This document shows positions 36,402 through 46,089 of a stretch of 64,000 nt of DNA, in pieces. Numbering within the stretch: the stretch's first letter is position 1; every line of letters begins with the position of its first letter. The stretch lies in contig NZ_CP126257.1 in the NCBI RefSeq assembly GCF_003234175.2, forward strand, positions 1,922,001 through 1,986,000, given 5' to 3'. The position numbers were made by a program, and so were the translations under genes. The notes under the pieces are model-generated. The model worked only from the letters and a program-made list of their open reading frames with translations. It did no database searches and was not told the DNA's origin. This stretch comes from Curtobacterium sp. MCSS17_007 (lineage in GTDB: Bacteria; Actinomycetota; Actinomycetes; Actinomycetales; Microbacteriaceae).

Positions 36402-37373
36402 TCAGTACCAGTTGTGGGAGACGCTGTGTCCCCAGGCACCGCACGGCGTGCCGTAGACGCCCGAGATGTAGTTGAGACCCCAGGTGATCTGGGTCGCCGG
36501 GTTGGTCTGCCAGTCCGCGCCGGCCGTGGCCATCTTGCTGCCCGGCAGTGCCTGCGGGATGCCGTAGGCGCCGCTCGGGTTGTAGGCGTTGACCCGCCAG
36601 CCCGACTCCTTGTTCCACAGGGACACGAGGCAGTTGTACTGGTCGGCACCCCACCCGCGAGCCGCCACCATCTGCTGGGCGATGGCCTGGGCGCTGCCCG
36701 GGTCGGGCGTCGCGGCGGTGGCGGCGAGCGTGTTCGACGGCGTGACGGCCGCCTTCTCGGTGGACGCACCGTCGTCCTCGGTCGCCGCCGGCGCCTCGAC
36801 CACCTTGGGCTTCGGCAGCGTGACACCGTAGCCGTCGCGCGTCACGTCGAACGCGGCGTAGGTGCCGTGAGCGGTGAACTGCTGCGGCTCGACCGGGGCC
36901 TTGACGAGCACCGGCGCGACGACCGCGGCCTGTGCCACGTCGGGCTGCATCGGGTTGAAGAGCGAACCACCGACGAAACCGAACACCGCGAAGAACGACA
37001 GCGCCGGGATCGTCGCGCGCTTCCGCATGAAGGAGTTGAGCGTCCGCGGGGCCTTCGCCGCCGGGGTCGTGGCGACCGCACGGCGCTGCTTCACGGCACG
37101 GGGGTCGACGGCGCCGGTCGGTGCGAGCGGGCCGCGGACGAGGACCGGGGCCGTGTTCGTCGCGGAGGATGCGACCGGGGTCGGCGCGGTGGAGGGTGCG
37201 CCCGTCGCGGTGGCCGGCAGCGATGCCGTCTCGACCCGCGGGGTCGCGTGGAGGACCGCGTGCTCCGCCGTGCGGAGTCGGTCGCGTGCCGCGCGGCGCT
37301 CACCGACGACCGGACGGTCGAGGTGCTCGCGGGTACCGCGGTCGGAGCTGGAGTCTGCCGTGTGCCTGCCCAT
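36402..37373 (-). CDS. Lytic-transglycosylase-like exported protein
   Basis: The 323-residue protein ends in an SLT-like domain (about 225-323) with the catalytic Glu256 in LWNKESGW, followed by NPSGAYGIPQALPGSKM, the signature of goose-lysozyme-fold transglycosylases. The hydrophobic segment at 121-139 is preceded by about 115 polar residues, so as drawn it is a type II membrane protein. Translation from Met116 (MRKRATIPALSFFAVFG) would instead give a classical signal peptide with AQA as cleavage site. It probably acts on cell-wall peptidoglycan. Confidence 0.85.
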   Translation of the reverse strand: MGRHTADSSSDRGTREHLDRPVVGERRAARDRLRTAEHAVLHATPRVETASLPATATGAPSTAPTPVASSATNTAPVLVRGPLAPTGAVDPRAVKQRRAVATTPAAKAPRTLNSFMRKRATIPALSFFAVFGFVGGSLFNPMQPDVAQAAVVAPVLVKAPVEPQQFTAHGTYAAFDVTRDGYGVTLPKPKVVEAPAATEDDGASTEKAAVTPSNTLAATAATPDPGSAQAIAQQMVAARGWGADQYNCLVSLWNKESGWRVNAYNPSGAYGIPQALPGSKMATAGADWQTNPATQITWGLNYISGVYGTPCGAWGHSVSHNWY

Positions 37374-37433
37374 GAGTCCGTCCAGGATAACGGAACGGTC
37401 ACGGGATGAGAAGCACCTCGTGCCCGCGAGTCG

Positions 37434-37982
37434 TCAGCGGACGGCGAGCATGACCTCGACGACGGCGTCGAGCAGCGCGTCGACCTGGGCTTCGCGGTAG
37501 CCGCCGTGCTTCGGCCGGAACACGACCGAGCGCACCTCGGTCAGGCTGAGCGGCTTGCCGTCGCGGAAGTACCCCGCGAGACGCTCGGCGAACGCGTCGA
37601 CGTCCTTCGGGTGGTAGCCGGTCCCCAGGACGCTCGTGCGGGCGAAGCGCTGGCCGGACGGCCGCTCGAGACGGGCCACCACGTCCGACGCCTTCGCGCG
37701 AGCCTCGGCGTACCAGGCCTTCTGCCCGACCGACGCGATCTCACGCTCGCGCTCACGGGCGGCGAAGGCGTCCTCCAACCGTTCCATCGCGGCGTCGACG
37801 TGGGCCGTGGAGTACCCGCCCTTGCGCATCGAGAACGCGGTCGCACGGATCTTGGCCGCCTCGATGCCCGGTGACGTGTCCCCCGCGGTGTACGCGCGGC
37901 GAGCGTCCTCGAGGAAGCGCTCGACCTCGTCGACGTCGTAGCCGAGTGCCTTGCGGTCTGCGTTGGGGAAGGTGGTTGCCAC
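37434..37982 (-). CDS. Protein with two DivIVA-type repeats
   Basis: The 182-residue protein contains two related blocks. Block one (13-71) has GYDVDEVERFLEDAR and FSMRKGGYSTAHVDAAM; block two (121-180) has GYHPKDVDAFAERL and FRPKHGGYREAQVDALL. Each looks like the DivIVA N-terminal domain (F/GYDxxEVDxFL plus a KGGYxxxxVD motif), so this is a tandem DivIVA-domain protein without the long coiled coil. It may bind membranes or DivIVA partners. The start is GTG 37982, and CAGAAT lies six bases upstream. Confidence 0.85.
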   Translation of the reverse strand: MATTFPNADRKALGYDVDEVERFLEDARRAYTAGDTSPGIEAAKIRATAFSMRKGGYSTAHVDAAMERLEDAFAAREREREIASVGQKAWYAEARAKASDVVARLERPSGQRFARTSVLGTGYHPKDVDAFAERLAGYFRDGKPLSLTEVRSVVFRPKHGGYREAQVDALLDAVVEVMLAVR

Positions 37983-38095
37983 GGCGACATTCTGACAGCA
38001 CCGGACCCTGGCGCCACCTGGACGCGCCCACGCCGGACCGCGTGGTCATGCAGCGGCCGGGCCGCTCGGTACGGGGGACCCTCGGACGGCAGGCC

Positions 38096-39091
38096 TCAGT
38101 GCACGACGATCAGGTACATGACGTACGCGACCGCCGCCGAGGGCAGGATGCTGTCGATCCGGTCGAGCAGTCCACCGTGTCCCGGCAGGAACGACGAGAT
38201 GTCCTTGATCCCGAGGTCGCGCTTGATCATCGACTCGGTCAGGTCGCCGAGCGTCGCCGAGCCGGAGATGAGCACGCCGAGGAGCACACCGGTCCACCAG
38301 GGCAGACCGAGCAGCAGCACGACCACGACGATCCCGACGACGATGCTCGCCGCGACCGACCCGGCGAAGCCCTCCCACGTCTTCTTCGGGCTGATCCGCG
38401 GCGCCATCGGGTGCTTGCCGAGGTTCAGCCCGGTCGCGTACGCACCGGTGTCCACGGCGACGACCACGAGGATGAACGCGATCACCCAGAGCTGGCCGCG
38501 GAGCTGCGCCGAGAGCAGGACCACGCACGCCCCGAGCAGTGAGATGTAGGCCTGCACGAAGAGGCCGTTCGTGAGGTCGCGCACGACGTGCCCGACCGGC
38601 GGCTTGTCGCGCGCCACGGCGACCTCGACCAGGCGCCAGAGCGAGATGAACACGATCCCGCCGAGCAGCGTGAACAGCGCCGCGACCTGGCCGCCGAGGA
38701 AGGCGGCAGGGACGACGGCCACGCTGACGGCGACGCTCGGGATGCGCGGCACGTCACGGCCCGCGAAGCGCATCGCGCTCGCGAGCTCGTAGACGCCCAC
38801 ACCGAGCAGGAACGCGGCGACGACCATGAAGGCCGGCTTCCAGATGAGGAGCGCCGCCAGCATGACGACCGCGAACGCCAGGGCGATCCCGATCGCCGCA
38901 GGCAGGTTGCGACCGGTCCGCGCCGTGAGGGCCTCGTTGCGCGCGCCGAGCTCCGCCTTGCGCTGCTTCAGCTGCGCTTCGAAGTCGGCGCGCGCCGCGC
39001 GGGCACGGGCGTCGAAGTCCTGTCGGAGCCCCTTCTTCGCGGACGGGCGCGGTTCTGTGGGGCGGTCGCCGCCCGGCTCGGGGAGACGCAT
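38096..39091 (-). CDS. cdsA: Phosphatidate cytidylyltransferase
   Basis: This enzyme makes CDP-diacylglycerol from CTP and phosphatidate. The 331-residue protein has a charged cytoplasmic head of about 65 residues and about eight membrane helices. The family signature near the C-terminus is SATLGDLTESMIKRDLGIKD followed by PGHGGLLDRIDS. The ATG overlaps the frr stop by one base. The order frr-cdsA after pyrH is standard in bacteria. Confidence 0.97.
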   Translation of the reverse strand: MRLPEPGGDRPTEPRPSAKKGLRQDFDARARAARADFEAQLKQRKAELGARNEALTARTGRNLPAAIGIALAFAVVMLAALLIWKPAFMVVAAFLLGVGVYELASAMRFAGRDVPRIPSVAVSVAVVPAAFLGGQVAALFTLLGGIVFISLWRLVEVAVARDKPPVGHVVRDLTNGLFVQAYISLLGACVVLLSAQLRGQLWVIAFILVVVAVDTGAYATGLNLGKHPMAPRISPKKTWEGFAGSVAASIVVGIVVVVLLLGLPWWTGVLLGVLISGSATLGDLTESMIKRDLGIKDISSFLPGHGGLLDRIDSILPSAAVAYVMYLIVVH

Positions 39092-39645
39092 CAGACCTCG
39101 AGGAGTTCGGCTTCCTTCTTCTTCAGCGCGTCGTCGATCTGGTCGACGTGCTTCTTCGTGATGACGTCGAGCTCCTTGTCGCCGCGGGCGATCTCGTCGT
39201 CCGAGATCTCGCCCTTGAGCGCGTCGAGGTCGTCCTTCGCCTTGCGGCGGATGTTGCGCACGACGACCTTGTGGTCCTCGCCCTTGCCGCGCACGAGCTT
39301 CACGAACTCCTTGCGGCGGTCCTGGGTGAGCTCCGGGATCGTCACGCGGACGACCTCGCCGTCGTTCGACGGGCTGGCGCCGAGGTTCGGGAACGTCGCG
39401 ATGGCGCGTTCGATGTCCTTCAGCGCGGACTTGTCGTAGGGCGTCACGACGAGCGTGCGCGCCTCAGGCGTCTGCAGGCCGGCGAGCTGCGCGAGCGGCG
39501 TCGGCGTGCCGTAGTAGTCGACCGGGATCTTCTGGAAGAGCGCGGGGTTGATGCGTCCGGTGCGGACGGTCGCGAAGTCGTCCTTGGCGACGTCGACGGC
39601 CTTCGCCATCTTCTCGGTGGCTTCGGTCAGGACATCACTGATCAC
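39091..39645 (-). CDS. frr: Ribosome recycling factor
   Basis: The 184-residue protein is a complete RRF: three-helix bundle with the conserved [11 protein letters not shown] segment early and [14 protein letters not shown] late. It splits post-termination ribosomes with EF-G. GAAGGAGAACC lies before the ATG. It sits between pyrH and cdsA on the same strand, with a 45-base gap to pyrH. Confidence 0.98.
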   Translation of the reverse strand: MISDVLTEATEKMAKAVDVAKDDFATVRTGRINPALFQKIPVDYYGTPTPLAQLAGLQTPEARTLVVTPYDKSALKDIERAIATFPNLGASPSNDGEVVRVTIPELTQDRRKEFVKLVRGKGEDHKVVVRNIRRKAKDDLDALKGEISDDEIARGDKELDVITKKHVDQIDDALKKKEAELLEV

Positions 39646-39690
39646 GGTGGTTCTCCTTCGGTACTGCGTCGAGTCTAGTCAGCGTGCACG

Positions 39691-40410
39691 TCAGTTGCTG
39701 ACGACCGTGCCGATCCGCTCCCCACGGATCGCGGCGGCGACGTTACCCTCGCCCTCCATGCCGAACACGTGCATCGGCATGCCGTTGTCCATGCACAGCG
39801 AGAACGCCGTGGCGTCGACCACCTTCAGCCCCTGGAGCAGGGCGTCCTGGTACGTGACGTGGTGCAGCTTCTCGGCCGTGGCGTCCTTCTTGGGGTCGGC
39901 TGTGTACACGCCGTCGACCCCGTTCTTCGCCACGAGGACCTCGTGCGCGTCGATCTCGAGCGCGCGCTGCGCCGCGACCGTGTCGGTCGAGAAGTACGGC
40001 AGGCCGGCGCCGGCGCCGAAGATCACGATGCGGCCCTTCTCGAGGTGCCGTTCCGCGCGACGCGGGATGTAGGGCTCGGCGACCTGGGTCATGCTGATGG
40101 CCGACTGCACGCGCGTCGCGGCACCGGCCTGCTCGAGGAAGTCCTGCAGGGCGAGCGCGTTCATCACCGTGCCGAGCATGCCCATGTAGTCGGCACGCCC
40201 ACGGTCCATCCCGCGCTGGGACAGCTCGGCGCCGCGGAAGAAGTTGCCGCCGCCGACGACGATGGCGACCTCGACGTCCTGCGCGGCCTCGGCGATCTCC
40301 TTGGCGATCGTGCTGATGACGTCGGGGTTCACACCGAGGGAACCCGCCCCGAAGGCCTCCCCCGACAGCTTCAGCAGGACCCGGCGGCGTCCGGTCTTCT
40401 CGTTCGTCAT
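39691..40410 (-). CDS. pyrH: UMP kinase
   Basis: This 239-residue amino-acid-kinase-fold enzyme phosphorylates UMP. It has [10 protein letters not shown] at the start, [10 protein letters not shown], and the [13 protein letters not shown] segment, all typical of bacterial PyrH. I start it at ATG 40410, nine bases after GAAGG. A GTG three codons upstream lies directly against that ribosome site and is less likely. It is separated from tsf by a strong terminator, so it should have its own promoter in the 155-base gap. Confidence 0.97.
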   Translation of the reverse strand: MTNEKTGRRRVLLKLSGEAFGAGSLGVNPDVISTIAKEIAEAAQDVEVAIVVGGGNFFRGAELSQRGMDRGRADYMGMLGTVMNALALQDFLEQAGAATRVQSAISMTQVAEPYIPRRAERHLEKGRIVIFGAGAGLPYFSTDTVAAQRALEIDAHEVLVAKNGVDGVYTADPKKDATAEKLHHVTYQDALLQGLKVVDATAFSLCMDNGMPMHVFGMEGEGNVAAAIRGERIGTVVSN

Positions 40411-40520
40411 GTGGCGCACCCTTCGTCGAATGTCTCGTGGGAATCTACCCGGCCGCAGCCGGTCCGGCGGAGGAGGCCGTGCCTCCGCACCGGTTCCGCG
40501 CGTGTCGCAGCGCGCAGAAA

Positions 40521-40555
40521 ACGGGGCCCGGAACCGATGTGGTTCCGAGCCCCGT
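40521..40555 (-). terminator. Intrinsic terminator of the rpsB-tsf operon
   Basis: Fifteen-bp arms at 40521-40535 and 40541-40555 pair fully in minus-strand RNA (one G-U) with a five-base loop, followed by TTTTCTG. This is the only classical U-tract terminator I see in the chromosomal part. Confidence 0.92.
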
Positions 40556-40565
40556 CACGGGTTCG

Positions 40566-41393
40566 TTACGCGCCGACCTTGACGCGGGCGAAGCCCTGGA
40601 TCGTCAGGCCGGCGTTCTCGGCGGCCTTCGCGACGGACAGCTTGTTGTCCTTGGCGTAGTCCTGCTCGAGGAGCGCGACCTGCTTGCGGTACGCGTTGAG
40701 GCGACCCTCGACGATCTTCGGCAGGGCGGCCTCCGGCTTGCCCTCCTCGCGCGTGATCGCCTCGACGGTCGCGCGCTCCTTCTCGATGGCCTCGGCCGGG
40801 ATCTCGTCGCGGGTCAGGTACGTCGGGTTCGCGAACGCGACGTGCTGGGCGATCGAACGCGCCTCCGCGGCGTCGGAGCCCGCGTACGCGATGACGACCG
40901 CGATCTGCGGCGGCAGGTCCTGGCTGGTCTTGTGCAGGTAGACCTCGAAGGCGTCGCCCTCGACACGGACGACCGTGCGCAGTGCGAGCTTCTCGCCCAG
41001 CGCGGCGGCGGCCTCGTCGATCGCCTCGGCGACCGTCTTGCCGTCGAGCGGCGCGGCGTTGCCGGCCTCGACGTCGGCAGCGCCGGCAGCGGCGACCGCG
41101 GCGACGACCTTGTCGGCGAGGGTGGTGAACTTCTCGTTCTTCGCGACGAAGTCGGTCTCGCTCGCGAGCTCGACCACGGTGGCGGCGCCACCCTCGGTCG
41201 TCGCGACGACGACGCCCTCGGAGGTCGCACGGTCGTCGCGCTTGGCGACGGCCTTCGCGCCCTTGATGCGGAGGAGCTCGACGGCCTTGTCGTAGTCGCC
41301 GTCGGCCTCGACGAGCGCGTTCTTCGCGTCCATCATGCCGGCCCCGAGGTCCTCGCGGAGCTTCTTCACGTCAGCAAGGCTGTAGTTGGCCAT
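40566..41393 (-). CDS. tsf: Translation elongation factor Ts
   Basis: The 275-residue EF-Ts recycles EF-Tu-GDP. The N-terminal UBA-like domain (VKKLREDLGAGMMDAKNAL) and the core motif SETDFVAKNEKF are intact. It follows rpsB, with an 87-base gap containing a hairpin, and ends before a U-tract terminator. Confidence 0.98.
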   Translation of the reverse strand: MANYSLADVKKLREDLGAGMMDAKNALVEADGDYDKAVELLRIKGAKAVAKRDDRATSEGVVVATTEGGAATVVELASETDFVAKNEKFTTLADKVVAAVAAAGAADVEAGNAAPLDGKTVAEAIDEAAAALGEKLALRTVVRVEGDAFEVYLHKTSQDLPPQIAVVIAYAGSDAAEARSIAQHVAFANPTYLTRDEIPAEAIEKERATVEAITREEGKPEAALPKIVEGRLNAYRKQVALLEQDYAKDNKLSVAKAAENAGLTIQGFARVKVGA

Positions 41394-41441
41394 TGGCTGG
41401 AGTCCTTTCTGGACTGTGGTTGTGGAGAGGTGGAGAGTGAG

Positions 41442-41475
41442 CGCGGGCGCCGGCCCCGAGGGACCGGCGCCCGCG
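41442..41475 (-). promoter_or_regulatory. Hairpin in the rpsB-tsf gap (possible attenuator)
   Basis: In minus-strand RNA the arms 41461-41475 and 41443-41457 form a 15-bp stem with one G-U pair. There is no U-tract, so it may reduce read-through or stabilise the upstream message. Confidence 0.6.
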
Positions 41476-41480
41476 GACGA

Positions 41481-42374
41481 TCACTCGGCGGGGGTGGCGT
41501 TCTTCGCGTCGTCGGCGATCGGCTCGCCGATCTCCTTCGCGGCGACCTGCGCGTCGGCGTCGTTCTCCTCGACCGTCGCGCCCTCACCCTCGGTCTGACC
41601 GGCGGCCGGGGCCGACTCGGTCTGACCGGCGAGGAGCTCCTGCTCCCACTCGGCGAGCGGCTCGGCCGCTTCCTCGTCGCCGCCGTTGTGACGGGTCTTG
41701 AGGCCCTCGGCCGCGGCGTCGGCGACGATGCGGGTGAGGAGGCCGACGGAGCGGATCGCGTCGTCGTTGCCCGGGATCGGGTACGTGATCTCGTCGGGGT
41801 CGCAGTTGGTGTCGAGGATGCCGATGACCGGGATCCCGAGCTTCTGCGCCTCGTCGATCGCGAGGTGCTCCTTCTTCGTGTCGACGACCCAGAGCGCGCT
41901 CGGGGTCCGCGTGAGGTTGCGGATACCACCGAGGGTCTTGTGGAGCTTGTCCAGCTCGCGCTTCTTGATGAGGAGCTCCTTCTTGGTGAAGCCCTTCGTC
42001 GTGTCGTCGAAGTCGATCTCCTCGAGCTCCTTCATGCGCGCGAGGCGCTTGGAGACCGTCTGGAAGTTCGTGAGCAGACCGCCGAGCCAACGCTGGTTGA
42101 CGTACGGCTGGCCGACGCGGGTCGCCTGCTCGGCGATGGAGCCCTGCGCCTGCTTCTTGGTGCCCACGAAGAGGATCGTGCCACCGTGCGCGACCGTCTC
42201 CTTGACGAAGTCGTACGCACGGTCGATGTAGGCCAGCGACTGCTGCAGGTCGATGATGTGGATGCCCGAGCGCTCGGCGAGGATGAAGCGCTTCACCTTC
42301 GGGTTCCACCGACGGGTCTGGTGTCCGAAGTGGACGCCGCTGTCGAGCAGCTGGCGGATGGTGACGACGGCCAT
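41481..42374 (-). CDS. rpsB: 30S ribosomal protein S2
   Basis: The protein has the S2 hallmarks: [24 protein letters not shown] start ([17 protein letters not shown]), [16 protein letters not shown] and [14 protein letters not shown]. At 297 residues it is about 55 longer than Escherichia coli S2. The excess is an acidic Ala/Glu-rich tail, common in actinobacteria. It heads the rpsB-tsf operon. Confidence 0.98.
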   Translation of the reverse strand: MAVVTIRQLLDSGVHFGHQTRRWNPKVKRFILAERSGIHIIDLQQSLAYIDRAYDFVKETVAHGGTILFVGTKKQAQGSIAEQATRVGQPYVNQRWLGGLLTNFQTVSKRLARMKELEEIDFDDTTKGFTKKELLIKKRELDKLHKTLGGIRNLTRTPSALWVVDTKKEHLAIDEAQKLGIPVIGILDTNCDPDEITYPIPGNDDAIRSVGLLTRIVADAAAEGLKTRHNGGDEEAAEPLAEWEQELLAGQTESAPAAGQTEGEGATVEENDADAQVAAKEIGEPIADDAKNATPAE

Positions 42375-42679
42375 GCCGTCCCTCCTTGTTCTCGGCGCGC
42401 GGCTGTTCGGCCGTGCGCACGGTTGCGGTTGTGTCGGTCACGACCCGGTGGTCGTGGCCCCTGGCGCCCTGTCCACGCGGCCGCCCGCTCGCGAGAGCAG
42501 GACCGGTGGCCGTGGGACGTGTCGTCGAACGAGCGATGGGTCGTTGCACGAGCACTGTGGACACGCGAAGTCAGCGCGCAGGAGCGCGCTGCGGTCGTAA
42601 TGCTAGCAGGTCCGGACGCACGGGAGGCGCGGTGCGGGTCGGACCCGCACCGCGCCTCCCGGCTGGTGGTGACGTCGCG
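42375..42679 (-). other. rpsB leader/promoter region plus terminator of the sugar porter
   Basis: The right part (42621-42661) is a 20-bp inverted repeat of the GGGAGGC class just past the sugar-porter stop, probably its terminator. Left of it, TAGCAT on the minus strand (42600-42605) is a candidate -10 box for rpsB; it would give a leader of about 220 bases, long enough for S2 autoregulation. I see no gene. Confidence 0.5.
42621..42661. terminator. Palindromic terminator (GGGAGGC class)
   Basis: Twenty-base arms (42621-42640 and 42642-42661) are perfectly complementary around a single base. It lies 18 bases after the stop of the sugar porter. Confidence 0.85.
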
Positions 42680-44122
42680 TCAGGACTTGGCGCTGACCGT
42701 GTCCCCCTCGGCCGAGATGCCCATCTCCTCGAGGGAGCGGCCCTTCGTCTCGGGGATCTTGCCGATGACGAAGAACAGGGACAGCAGGGCGAACAGCGCG
42801 TAGATGCCGTAGGTGACCGTCAGGTTGAAGCCGGACAGCACCGGGAAGGTGATCGTGACCAGGAAGTTCGCGATCCAGTTCGCCGCGGAGCCGACACCCA
42901 GCGCGGTCGCGCGGATGCGGTTCGGGAACATCTCGCCGAGCAGGACCCACATGAGCGGACCCCAGGTCGCGCCGAACGAGACGACGAAGAGGTTGGCGAA
43001 GACGAGCGCGATGAGCCCCCAGGCGCCCGGCAGGTTCGGCTCGCCGTCGACGATCGTGGCCTGGGAGAAGGCGATCGCGACCATGGTCAGCGACACGAAC
43101 ATGCCCGAGGAACCGGCGATGAGCAGCGGCTTCCGGCCGAGCTTGTCGACCGTGAAGATCGCGATGAACGTGACGGCGACGTTCACGACGGACGTGATCG
43201 TCGAGATGAGGAACGACTGCTCCTCCTTGAACCCGACCGCCTGCCAGAGGGTCGTCGAGTAGTAGAAGATGACGTTGATGCCGACGAACTGCTGCAGGAC
43301 GGCGAGGATGATGCCGACCCAGACGATCGGCTGCAGGCCGAAGCGGTTGCCCCGGATCGAGCCCTTCTTCTCGTTGGCTTCCTTCTTGATGCCGTCCTGG
43401 ATCTCCTCCAGGCTCGTGTTCACGGTGTCGCGGGGGACGATCTTGCCCATGACCTCGCGGGCGTCGTCCGCGCGGCCCTTCGAGAGCAGGAACCGCGGGG
43501 ACTCGGGCAGCGTGATCGCGAGCACGCCGTAGACCACCGACGGGATCACACCGACGAGGAACATCCAGCGCCAGGCAGCGAGGCCGAGGACCTGCTCGGA
43601 CGCGCCACCGGCGGTCACCGCGAAGATCTGGTCGGACAGCAGCGCGGCGAAGATACCGAGGGTGATGGCGAGCTGCTGGAACGACGCCAGCCGACCGCGG
43701 ATGGCCTTCGGCGAGACCTCGGAGATGTACGCGGGGGCGATGACCGAGGCGGTGCCGATCCCCAGGCCGCCGACGAGACGCCAGATCACCAGGTCCCAGG
43801 TGGCGAAGGCGAAGGCGCTGCCGATCGAGCTGACGAAGAACAGCACGGCCGCCCAGAACATCACGCGGGTGCGGCCCCAGCGGTCCGCGAGGCGACCGGC
43901 GAAGTAGGCGCCGAACGCGCAGCCGATCAGGGCGGAGGCGACCGCGAAGCCGCTGGCGGCCTCGGACAGGCCGAACTCGCCCTTGATCGCGTCGACGGCT
44001 CCGTTGATGACGGAGGAGTCGAATCCGAAGAGGAAGCCGCCGACTGCCGCCGCGACGGCGAACAGCGTGACCTTCCCCTTGAACGCACGGTCCTCGCCGT
44101 GCTGGGTGGACGTGTTCGACAC
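42680..44122 (-). CDS. Sugar porter family MFS transporter
   Basis: The 480-residue protein has 12 predicted helices and the sugar-porter signatures: GGFLFGFDSSVINGA in helix 1, DRWGRTR in loop 2-3, PESPRFLLSKGR after helix 6, DKLGRKPLL in loop 8-9 and PETKGRSLEEM after helix 12. It resembles XylE/GalP/GlcP-type sugar:proton symporters. The specific sugar is not determinable. The start is GTG 44122 with GGAG a few bases upstream. TACAGT at 44223-44228 is a possible -10 box. Confidence 0.92.
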   Translation of the reverse strand: MSNTSTQHGEDRAFKGKVTLFAVAAAVGGFLFGFDSSVINGAVDAIKGEFGLSEAASGFAVASALIGCAFGAYFAGRLADRWGRTRVMFWAAVLFFVSSIGSAFAFATWDLVIWRLVGGLGIGTASVIAPAYISEVSPKAIRGRLASFQQLAITLGIFAALLSDQIFAVTAGGASEQVLGLAAWRWMFLVGVIPSVVYGVLAITLPESPRFLLSKGRADDAREVMGKIVPRDTVNTSLEEIQDGIKKEANEKKGSIRGNRFGLQPIVWVGIILAVLQQFVGINVIFYYSTTLWQAVGFKEEQSFLISTITSVVNVAVTFIAIFTVDKLGRKPLLIAGSSGMFVSLTMVAIAFSQATIVDGEPNLPGAWGLIALVFANLFVVSFGATWGPLMWVLLGEMFPNRIRATALGVGSAANWIANFLVTITFPVLSGFNLTVTYGIYALFALLSLFFVIGKIPETKGRSLEEMGISAEGDTVSAKS

Positions 44123-44412
44123 GGTGCTCCAGGTTCCTGCCGCCGTGCTGGGTGGCGCACGGTGCCCCGGCGGTCGGCTGGTTCGCCGTCCGAGCGGCGT
44201 TGCGTGTTCCGGAGCGGCCCCGACTGTACCCGCTGGCGGCCCGCGGGGCACATCGGCGCCGCGGCGGCGCGGCGGCGCGGCGCCGCCGGGGACCGCAGCC
44301 ACCGGGCCGGGGTGACCGACTCGCTCCTGCACCGGTACGGAGGCACGGCCCACCCTCCACAGGTCGCTCCACCGCAGCCCTCGGTCCGTCCGGTCCGGGT
44401 GACGCTGGTGTC
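44123..44412. other. Divergent promoter region with CGGCGG repeats
   Basis: Between the sugar porter and the M23 gene lies a run of CGGCGGCG repeats (about 44254-44290) flanked on both sides by the palindrome CGGCGCCG. No gene is supported. Confidence 0.45.
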
Positions 44413-45009
44413 ATGCACGCCCCGCTCGTCACCACCACGTCCCGACGACCGACCGCGGCCCCGCTCGGTGTCGCCGCGGTCGCGGCGCTCGTCGTGGCGC
44501 TCACGACCGGCTGCTCGACGCCGCCAACGGGACCCGACGCGGGGGCCGTGCACCACGCGGCGGCTCGGGCGGACGACGGAGACCGCACCCCGACGTGGGT
44601 GTGGCCGACGGGTTCGAACGCAGTGGTCCGGGGATGGGAGCAGCCCGCAGACGAGTACGCCGCAGGGCACCGGGGCATCGACGTTGCGGCGGCGCGCGGC
44701 GCCACGGTGGTCGCGGTGGCGGACGGGACGGTGTCGTTCGCCGGGCAGGTCGCCGGGCGTGGGGTCGTGTCGATCGACCACGGCGGAGGACTCGTCAGCA
44801 CGTTGGACTCGGTCGATCCCCGGGTCGCCGAGGGCGAGGTCGTCGCGCAGGGCGATCAGGTCGGGGCCGTGGCGGTCGGGCACTGCTCGGACGCCGCGCC
44901 GTGTCTGCACCTCGGCGCTCGGCTTGACGGCCGGTACGTCGACCCGATGCCGTTCCTGCCGACGGCGGCCTGGCCGGTCCTGCTCCCCGAGTCGGCGTGG
45001 CCGGGTTGA
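44413..45009 (+). CDS. M23 (LytM-type) peptidase-domain lipoprotein
   Basis: The 198-residue protein has a signal peptide ending in a lipobox (LTTGC, Cys at about 34). A LytM domain follows with HRGIDVAA (H-x3-D zinc ligands) and CLHLG (H-x-H partner: the second His pattern is degenerate as HLG). A YVDPMPFL segment closes the domain, as usual. M23 enzymes cut peptide cross-links in the cell wall. Because the H-x-H motif is not perfect, it may be a regulatory, non-catalytic LytM protein. Confidence 0.8.
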   Translation: MHAPLVTTTSRRPTAAPLGVAAVAALVVALTTGCSTPPTGPDAGAVHHAAARADDGDRTPTWVWPTGSNAVVRGWEQPADEYAAGHRGIDVAAARGATVVAVADGTVSFAGQVAGRGVVSIDHGGGLVSTLDSVDPRVAEGEVVAQGDQVGAVAVGHCSDAAPCLHLGARLDGRYVDPMPFLPTAAWPVLLPESAWPG

Positions 45010-45068
45010 GCCCCCGGGGCGACGGACGCGGAGGGTGCCCGGTGCGGAGCAACCGTCGAGATTCGAAC

Positions 45069-45117
45069 GGCGGTGGGCGGTGGGCGGTGGGCGGTCGGCG
45101 GCCGGCGGTCGGCGGTC
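45069..45117. repeat. G-rich heptamer repeat (GGGCGGT)n
   Basis: Four copies of GGGCGGT-like heptamers grade into GGCGGTC/GGCGGCC variants right up to the stop codon of the xerC-like gene. The runs of three G could form a quadruplex. Confidence 0.7.
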
Positions 45118-46048
45118 AGGCTCTGGGGTGGGCCGTCCGGTAGACCTCGCGGAGCCGCGCGGAGGACACGTGCGTGTAGATCTGCGTCGTCCCGAGGCTG
45201 GCGTGACCGAGGAGCTCCTGCACCGCTCGCAGGTCCGCTCCCCCGTCGAGCAGGTGGGTCGCGGCCGTGTGCCGGAAGGTGTGCGGCCCGTTCGGACCGG
45301 CGCCGGGCAGTCCGTCGAGCGCGCGCGCGACGATCCGGTACACACTGCGGACCCCGATCCGTCCACCGCGGTCGCCGAGGAACAGTGCTGACGGCTCGGC
45401 AGCTCCCGCCCGGGCAGCGAGCGCGGGGCGTCCACGGTCGAGCCATGCCTCGAGGGCGTCGCGGGCAGGCACCCCGAAGGGCACGACCCGTTCCTTGGAA
45501 CCCTTGCCGAGCACACGGACGGTCAGGCGGGTCCGGTCCAGGTCGACCACGTCGATCCCCACGAGCTCGCTCACGCGGATCGCTGCGGCGTAGAGGAGTT
45601 CGACGACCGCCAGGTCCCGGAGCGGACCGGGCTCGTCGGTGTCGGCGAGCGCTCCGAGCTGGTCGAGCACCGTGCGCACCTGGTCGGACGACACGACGCG
45701 GGGCAGGTGCGCGGCGCCCTTCGGTGCACGGAGTCGCGCCCCCGGGTCGGTCCCGAGCACACCGGTCTCGCTCGCCCAGCGGGTGAAGGCCCGTACCGAG
45801 GACGACCGTCGGGCGATCGTGGAACGGGCGAGCCCGCGCTGGTCGGCCTCCCACAGCCAGTCCCGGAGCAGTTCGAGCCCGAGGCCGCGAGCGTCGGTGA
45901 CTCGTCGGCCGGCTGCGAACCGCACGAGCTGGTCGAGATCGTTGGCGTACGCCCGGACGGTCTGCTCACCGAGCCCCCTGGCGTGACGGGCGTGCTCGAG
46001 GAACGACTCCACCGCCGCCGCGAGTCGCCCGTCCGTCTGCTCTGTCAC
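45116..46048 (-). CDS. xerC: Tyrosine recombinase XerC-like
   Basis: The 310-residue protein has the N-terminal SAM-like core-binding domain and a catalytic domain. The catalytic residues are the Arg in [12 protein letters not shown], His-x2-Arg in [12 protein letters not shown], a later His in [15 protein letters not shown], and the nucleophile Tyr in that last motif. Xer proteins resolve chromosome dimers at dif. Its position next to dprA and upstream of rpsB-tsf is the usual actinobacterial location of xerC. The start is GTG 46048 because TACCCT lies six bases upstream (leaderless) and the conserved protein begins there. Confidence 0.92.
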   Translation of the reverse strand: MTEQTDGRLAAAVESFLEHARHARGLGEQTVRAYANDLDQLVRFAAGRRVTDARGLGLELLRDWLWEADQRGLARSTIARRSSSVRAFTRWASETGVLGTDPGARLRAPKGAAHLPRVVSSDQVRTVLDQLGALADTDEPGPLRDLAVVELLYAAAIRVSELVGIDVVDLDRTRLTVRVLGKGSKERVVPFGVPARDALEAWLDRGRPALAARAGAAEPSALFLGDRGGRIGVRSVYRIVARALDGLPGAGPNGPHTFRHTAATHLLDGGADLRAVQELLGHASLGTTQIYTHVSSARLREVYRTAHPRA

Positions 46049-46054
46049 GGCTCC

Positions 46055-46060
46055 AGGGTA
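46055..46060 (-). promoter_or_regulatory. -10 hexamer TACCCT, leaderless start of xerC
   Basis: TACCCT on the minus strand ends six bases before the GTG of xerC, and no ribosome site is present. Confidence 0.5.
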
Positions 46061-46089
46061 GGCGCGTCTCCTGCTCCAGCCGTCCTGCT

